Source of the DNA: Nitrospira sp.
Lineage (GTDB): Bacteria; Nitrospirota; Nitrospiria; Nitrospirales; Nitrospiraceae
Length of the DNA: 36,362 bases
NCBI GenBank assembly: GCA_030456405.1
Contig: JAKDNQ010000002.1
Location: 1-36,362 of the forward strand
Direction: 5' to 3'
Part shown: in pieces, positions 32,640 through 36,362 of the stretch
Position numbering within the stretch: the stretch's first letter is position 1
Layout of the letters: the number at the start of each line of letters is the position of its first letter
The notes under the pieces: model-generated
Told to the model about the DNA's origin: nothing
The model's database searches: none
What the model saw: only the letters and a program-made list of their open reading frames with translations
Made by a program: the position numbers and the translations under genes

Positions 32640-34433
32640 TTATGTCGCAATCTGGCCTGCCATCTGTTGTATCTTAATGATCACGAACTCGGCGGGCTTG
32701 AGTGGGGCGAATCCGACCACGATATTGACGATGCCGAGGTTGATATCGTTTTGAATCGTGGTTTCCTTATCGCACTTGACGAAATAGGCATCGCGGGGCG
32801 TGGTGCCCTGGAACGCGCCCTGGCGGAACAGGTTCTGCATGAACGCGCCGAGGTTAAGACGGATCTGCGCCCACAAGGGTTCATCGTTCGGCTCAAAGAC
32901 CACCCACTGAGTTCCACGATACAGACTTTCTTCAATGAAGAGTGCCGTACGACGGACCGGAATGTATTTCCACTCTGATGCCAGGCGATCGTCGCCTTGC
33001 AGTGTGCGCGAACCCCACACAACACGGCCTGAGGCAGGCATGGCGCGCAGACAATTCACGCCGAGAGGGTTGAGTTCTCCGTTCTCGGCGTCAGTGAGCG
33101 GGACGCTTAGCTCCGGGACTCCGTTCAGTGAAGCCTCTAAACCAGCAGGCGCCTTCCAGACGCCACGCTGCGTATCCGTGCGTGCGAAGATACCAGCTAT
33201 GGCGCCGCTGGGGACGAAGTCTTCTACCTGGTTATCGTGCAAAGGATTGGGTTGTTTCAAACGTGGAAAGAACAGTGCGGCGTTCTTGCTGCTTGTGCCG
33301 ATATTCGTGACACCACTCTTCGCCTTGTCTTTGTCGTTCCACGTCGTGGGCGGATCCACGAGCAACATGGCGCGACGCTTTTCGCAGTATGCGGCGGCGG
33401 CCCCGACCAGGGAATCGTTATCCACATCGCCGGTCTGTAAATAAGGAGGGATGCACAGGATGTTGAAGAGGTCTGCCTTTTCCAGCGAGTAGAGACCGGT
33501 CTTCGCGCTCTCGGCATTGTTCGGCGTAAAGTTGGCCGCATTGGTCAGCGCAATTCCGTCGGAGGTTTTGGTTGCGCTTGCCAACGCGGTCGTCGCGGTA
33601 ATGACCGCCGTTTGTGCCGCAGTGATGTCGGCAGGAACTTGAGGATCGGCATTCTGCGCATCCGTCAATTCTTTCTTGGCGGTGGAGAGCGCCTCCGACG
33701 CCCTGGTGATATTGTCCGTCGTGATATTGGCAAGAGCCTGTCTGGCTGCAGTGATTGTGGCGGGCACCTGAGGAATAGCAGCGAGTGCCTCGGCAAGCGC
33801 CTTGTCCGCAGTGTGAATCGCAGCCACATCAGGCAGCGTGCCGGGAGGCCAGGTTCCCTTCCAGCGGACGAGTTTGGACTCCGTGTTCAGCACCTTATCG
33901 ATACGGCGCGCGCTGTCTTTGACTGACAAGTTTCGAATCTGTTCGGAACGGACGGGTAGGCCGCCCAGCCCAACTTCGCTTATAATCAGGTTAAAAAGGT
34001 CTGTCTTCACGAGACTCATTGCTAGTGCGACAGATTCGGAAACCAGGGCATCAATCGTAAACCGAAGATTGCCGCCCCATGACCCTTTGTATAAAGCCTC
34101 CAGAGTGAAGTTCCCGACGCTCAACGGTGTATTGTCAGGAACAGGAGGCACGGCGGCCACAGGATTTGTGTGGAAAAGTCGTACAATGATCGCCTGACTG
34201 CCGCCGTTGAGATAGAAGTCGCGCACGGCATAGCCCAACGTACTCTCTGCCCACAAGCCGCCGAATATACGCTCGAAATCGCCGTAGCTGTTGATGGTGA
34301 TGGGATCATCTGTTGGACCTCGCAACGCGCGTCCAATGAACGCTGTAATTGATGTAGCCACACCCGTGATGGTCCGCACGCCGCTTGGAATTTCTTCGAT
34401 ATAAACACCTGGATAGGTCGGTGTAGTTGGCAT
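32640..34433 (-). CDS. Contractile sheath protein with Ala/Thr-rich insertion
   Basis: The 597-residue protein begins TYPGVYIEEIPSGVRTITGV, a standard opening of eCIS and phage sheath proteins. It ends with the conserved C-terminal domain (VFEPNDEPLWAQIRLNLGAF, then FVKCDKETTIQNDINLGIVN). Between about 205 and 300 it carries a helix-prone, Ala/Thr-rich insertion with an internal repeat: PQVPATITAARQA (221-233) and PQVPADITAAQTA (265-277). This part probably projects from the sheath surface. There is only one sheath gene, where Afp and PVC have three. GGAGGAG lies 5 bases before the ATG. It is the first gene of the structural operon. Confidence 0.93.
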   Translation of the reverse strand: MPTTPTYPGVYIEEIPSGVRTITGVATSITAFIGRALRGPTDDPITINSYGDFERIFGGLWAESTLGYAVRDFYLNGGSQAIIVRLFHTNPVAAVPPVPDNTPLSVGNFTLEALYKGSWGGNLRFTIDALVSESVALAMSLVKTDLFNLIISEVGLGGLPVRSEQIRNLSVKDSARRIDKVLNTESKLVRWKGTWPPGTLPDVAAIHTADKALAEALAAIPQVPATITAARQALANITTDNITRASEALSTAKKELTDAQNADPQVPADITAAQTAVITATTALASATKTSDGIALTNAANFTPNNAESAKTGLYSLEKADLFNILCIPPYLQTGDVDNDSLVGAAAAYCEKRRAMLLVDPPTTWNDKDKAKSGVTNIGTSSKNAALFFPRLKQPNPLHDNQVEDFVPSGAIAGIFARTDTQRGVWKAPAGLEASLNGVPELSVPLTDAENGELNPLGVNCLRAMPASGRVVWGSRTLQGDDRLASEWKYIPVRRTALFIEESLYRGTQWVVFEPNDEPLWAQIRLNLGAFMQNLFRQGAFQGTTPRDAYFVKCDKETTIQNDINLGIVNIVVGFAPLKPAEFVIIKIQQMAGQIAT

Positions 34434-34506
34434 TGTTCTCCTCCACTGCTGAGATTAGGTTGCTTGTTCTCTCTCTTTCACCATCGACATATTCTCTGAA
34501 CCGCTC

Positions 34507-34902
34507 CTAACTGTCGCTGGAAGGCTCATGGTTTCTTACACTACACGAATGTCGCACTGCTTCACGAAGTGACTGGACAATGTCTTGCCGTTGCACGGTA
34601 GAGAAATCCCGGCGGCATGAGCAAAGCTGCTGCGTAAAGGCCGACACCAGATCGGGGGTCACGCTTAAGATGATGAGGTCCGGATATACAGCCAATAATT
34701 GGCTGCAGAGACCAGGCTCCTTTATATCTTCATGCGCGAGAATCACAGCGTCCGCCTTGGTTTTGCCGGTTTCTTGTAGAATATGAATTGGGCCGCGATA
34801 ATCACCTACCAGCTCCAGGTCCTCCTGTTCCTCCACCAGTTGCCGAATAGCGTCGGGAATCATCAAAGGATGATTCGCCAACAGCACCCTGATTTTGTTC
34901 AC
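34507..34902 (-). CDS. Stand-alone pseudo-receiver protein
   Basis: The 131-residue product has the N-terminal half of a response-regulator receiver (KIRVLLANHPLMIPDAIRQL, then ADAVILAHED and PDLIILSVTPD). It lacks a DNA-binding domain. The acidic pair at the end of strand 1 is replaced by N10/H11, and the phospho-acceptor Asp after strand 3 appears to be A56. It is therefore unlikely to be phosphorylated. The start is a GTG at 34902 with GAGG upstream. It lies 73 bp before the sheath gene on the same strand and downstream of a cluster of GATCTA motifs. It might bind the LuxR-type regulator encoded next to it, or another receiver; this is inference. Confidence 0.65.
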   Translation of the reverse strand: MNKIRVLLANHPLMIPDAIRQLVEEQEDLELVGDYRGPIHILQETGKTKADAVILAHEDIKEPGLCSQLLAVYPDLIILSVTPDLVSAFTQQLCSCRRDFSTVQRQDIVQSLREAVRHSCSVRNHEPSSDS

Positions 34903-34962
34903 CAGCGCGCCTCACAACACAATTACGGGACGCACAGTAGGCGAACCAATATAAAAGGCCAA

Positions 34963-35028
34963 TAGATCATAAGATCTAAATTGGATCTAGATGCCAGGAT
35001 AAAGAAGATCTAGTTCGATAGATCCTGG
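34963..35028. promoter_or_regulatory. Cluster of GATCTA/TAGATC half-sites, candidate operator
   Basis: The gap between the two regulator genes contains TAGATC (34963-34968), spacer ATAA, GATCTA (34973-34978), then the palindrome ATCTAGAT (34985-34992), GATCTA (35007-35012), spacer GTTCGA and TAGATC (35019-35024). CCAGGAT (34994-35000) and ATCCTGG (35022-35028) form a further inverted pair. Such a dense set of dyads upstream of the pseudo-receiver gene and the eCIS operon suggests binding by a dimeric regulator, most simply the LuxR-type protein encoded at 35124. Confidence 0.5.
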
Positions 35029-35123
35029 TGAAAAGGAAAGGCCCGCCGATGAGCGCATGGTGCGCTAACAGGAAAGAGTCTCGCGCACAAATGAAATGAC
35101 TGGGGCGGTCTGCGGTAGAGGGG

Positions 35124-35798
35124 TCAATGAAGATTACCGTTGAGGCCGTGCTCTTTTACGTATCGCGCAGCCGATCGTCTGTCCTGCAATTTGAGTTTGT
35201 CGAGAATATTGTGCACATGGTTCTTCACGGTTGAAACTTCTATTCCTAGTCGAACAGCGATTTCCTTGTTACACAAGCCTTTCTCAATCGAGTCGATAAT
35301 GTCTTGCTCACGGCGTGTGAGATGTTGCGACTGATGAGTCCCTGTTGCATTCGCTTGATGAGCTAGTGCTGACATCCTTCCAAACGCCAGATTAGCCACA
35401 TGAGGAGAGCATATCGTTTCCCCTGCCGCCACTGCCCGGATATTTCTTGCCACGTCGTCGAACGATCCGTTGTCCAACACATATCCCAACGCGCCACCGA
35501 CTTCTATACAGGCCAGAACTGCATCGTCAGTATCTGGAACACCCAGGACGATTGTCTTGCAGCCAGGCACGATCGTCTGAAGGCACCTGACCTGCTCCAA
35601 ACATGTCTGTAAGGGAGCGCTCGCCTCGACAAGAACAATATCGCATTGGAACTCCGTCCCGTCTGCACGTATCTGATCCAGGCCAGATACTTCACGGCTG
35701 ACGTCTATTCCCTCTTGCTGGGATAGGGTCATTGCAAGGGTTTCGCGGAATAGACGATGACTGTGCACAATAACTATGCGGATGTCTTCGTGAACCAT
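35124..35798 (-). CDS. LuxR/NarL-type regulator with degenerate receiver domain
   Basis: I prefer the ATG at 35798 (AGAGG 7 bases upstream) to a GTG at 35813. The 224-residue protein has a receiver fold at about 5-125 and a LuxR-type HTH at about 160-213 (LTRREQDIIDSIEKGLCNKE, VSTVKNHVHNILDKL). In the receiver, the usual acidic pair is H12/S13, the phospho-acceptor Asp is E58 (DIVLVEASAP) and the switch Lys is D109 (GYVLDN). It should therefore act without phosphorylation, perhaps locked in one state by the Glu. It is encoded upstream of the pseudo-receiver gene and the sheath, so it is the best candidate for controlling the injection system. No sensor kinase is nearby. Confidence 0.82.
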   Translation of the reverse strand: MVHEDIRIVIVHSHRLFRETLAMTLSQQEGIDVSREVSGLDQIRADGTEFQCDIVLVEASAPLQTCLEQVRCLQTIVPGCKTIVLGVPDTDDAVLACIEVGGALGYVLDNGSFDDVARNIRAVAAGETICSPHVANLAFGRMSALAHQANATGTHQSQHLTRREQDIIDSIEKGLCNKEIAVRLGIEVSTVKNHVHNILDKLKLQDRRSAARYVKEHGLNGNLH

Positions 35799-36362
35799 GT
35801 CAGCCTCTGACACATGTCTCCGCCGATAGCTGCATCACCTCACCCATGAGTTGCCACATGCGAGACTCTTCTCTATCGATGTGCACATGCAGATTGGCTA
35901 CATGAGGCCGATCCTTCAGCACGCACAACCATTTTTTGATAGTGAACCGACTACAATATCAATAGCAACCCTTCGAAGAAGATATCCGGCAAGCGTGCAT
36001 GTGTTGTACCAGGATGTTCTGAGAACGTGATGAGTGCGTGCTGACACAATATATGGATCTGGCGTGAGAGAGAGGGGTATACGTAGATTGAATATCGTGT
36101 ATGAGCGAGTCTAACTGAATCCTTTTCGATCCATGCTGTATCGAAAGTGATACCGATAAAATACATGAGTCGGCTCGCAATTTCTAATTCCGGCAATCCA
36201 CAGATGCTCTTTCTTTCGTCCTAGGAGCCTGTCCGACATTGACCGTTCTACTGCGGTGAACGATCCGAAACCATCTGCGTCGTTCTCGGCCATGAAAAAT
36301 CCTCAATGTATTCCAGCTTGGTTTCAAACTTTTAACGCAACGGATATACGTATGATGTATCC
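35799..36362. other. Right-end region with no convincing gene
   Basis: This stretch is AT-richer than the rest and has many stops in all frames. One weak possibility is a 60-codon minus-strand frame at 36111-36293 (MAENDADGFGSFTAVERSMS), which has GAGGA 7 bases upstream but no recognisable domain. The overlapping frames at 35951-36196 look like chance. The promoter of the LuxR-type gene should lie at the left end of this region. Confidence 0.4.

Noticed and set aside
6042..34433. Reading the locus as a prophage or a type VI secretion system
   Set aside because: No capsid, portal, terminase or integrase, and no TssJLM or ClpV. The AAA+ ATPase, Pvc16-like terminator and DUF4157 genes point to eCIS.
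36111..36293. 60-codon frame as a real gene
   Set aside because: A GAGGA lies upstream, but the product has no domain and the surroundings show no coding bias. Noted only within the right-end region.
1..36362. CRISPR arrays, tRNA or rRNA genes
   Set aside because: No regularly spaced repeats, cloverleaf-like sequences or conserved rRNA segments were seen on reading through.

Overview
The window looks like chromosome from a Nitrospira-type bacterium. Its left end carries the two ATP-citrate lyase genes (aclB and the 5' part of aclA), the signature of the reductive TCA cycle these autotrophs use. Base composition is moderately GC-rich, and nearly every gene lies on the minus strand. The host assignment is inference from aclBA and general sequence style; no rRNA or other marker is present.

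Layout, by increasing coordinate. 1-1826: aclA (cut by the window edge) and aclB. 1827-2230: non-coding, with a pair of 17-bp direct repeats that may be an old IS end. 2231-5271: an N-acetylmuramoyl-alanine amidase with an SH3b tail, and a subtilisin-like protease with a P-domain. 5332-5835 (+ strand): a small protein related to the protease's own N-terminal prodomain, transcribed divergently from it. 6042-34433: one long minus-strand run of mostly overlapping genes encoding a contractile injection system of the extracellular type (eCIS; Afp/PVC/MAC-like). 34507-35798: two regulators with receiver folds that lack the phosphorylation residues, the second with a LuxR-type HTH. 35799-36362: no convincing gene.

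Read in transcription order (right to left), the eCIS locus encodes: sheath, tube, a baseplate-hub chaperone-like protein with a probable zinc ribbon, a disordered protein with a conserved C-terminal motif, a Pvc16-like tail terminator, a mini-protein derived from the AAA+ ATPase, the AAA+ ATPase, a second P-domain subtilase, a 36-codon remnant of an ATPase tail, an 85-residue conserved small protein, a DUF4157 protein with a glycine-zipper C-terminus (probable cargo), a beta-propeller-like partner, a DUF4157 protein with an OmpA-like C-terminus, the CIS tube/LysM proteins, a gpD-like hub, a gpV-like spike, a PAAR-like tip, gp25, two gpJ-like baseplate proteins, a gpI-like protein and a DUF6519 protein. 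There is one sheath and one tube gene, and no head, terminase, integrase or T6SS membrane-complex gene, so this is neither a prophage nor a T6SS.

The most unusual aspects are the accessory layer: two prodomain-bearing subtilases without signal peptides, placed inside and at the end of the locus; an orphan prodomain-like protein that could inhibit or chaperone them in trans; fragments of a second ATPase gene on both sides of the ATPase-subtilase pair; two DUF4157 proteins sharing an almost duplicated N-terminal cassette but with exchanged C-termini; and a pair of phosphorylation-independent regulators with a cluster of GATCTA half-sites between them, just upstream of the sheath gene.
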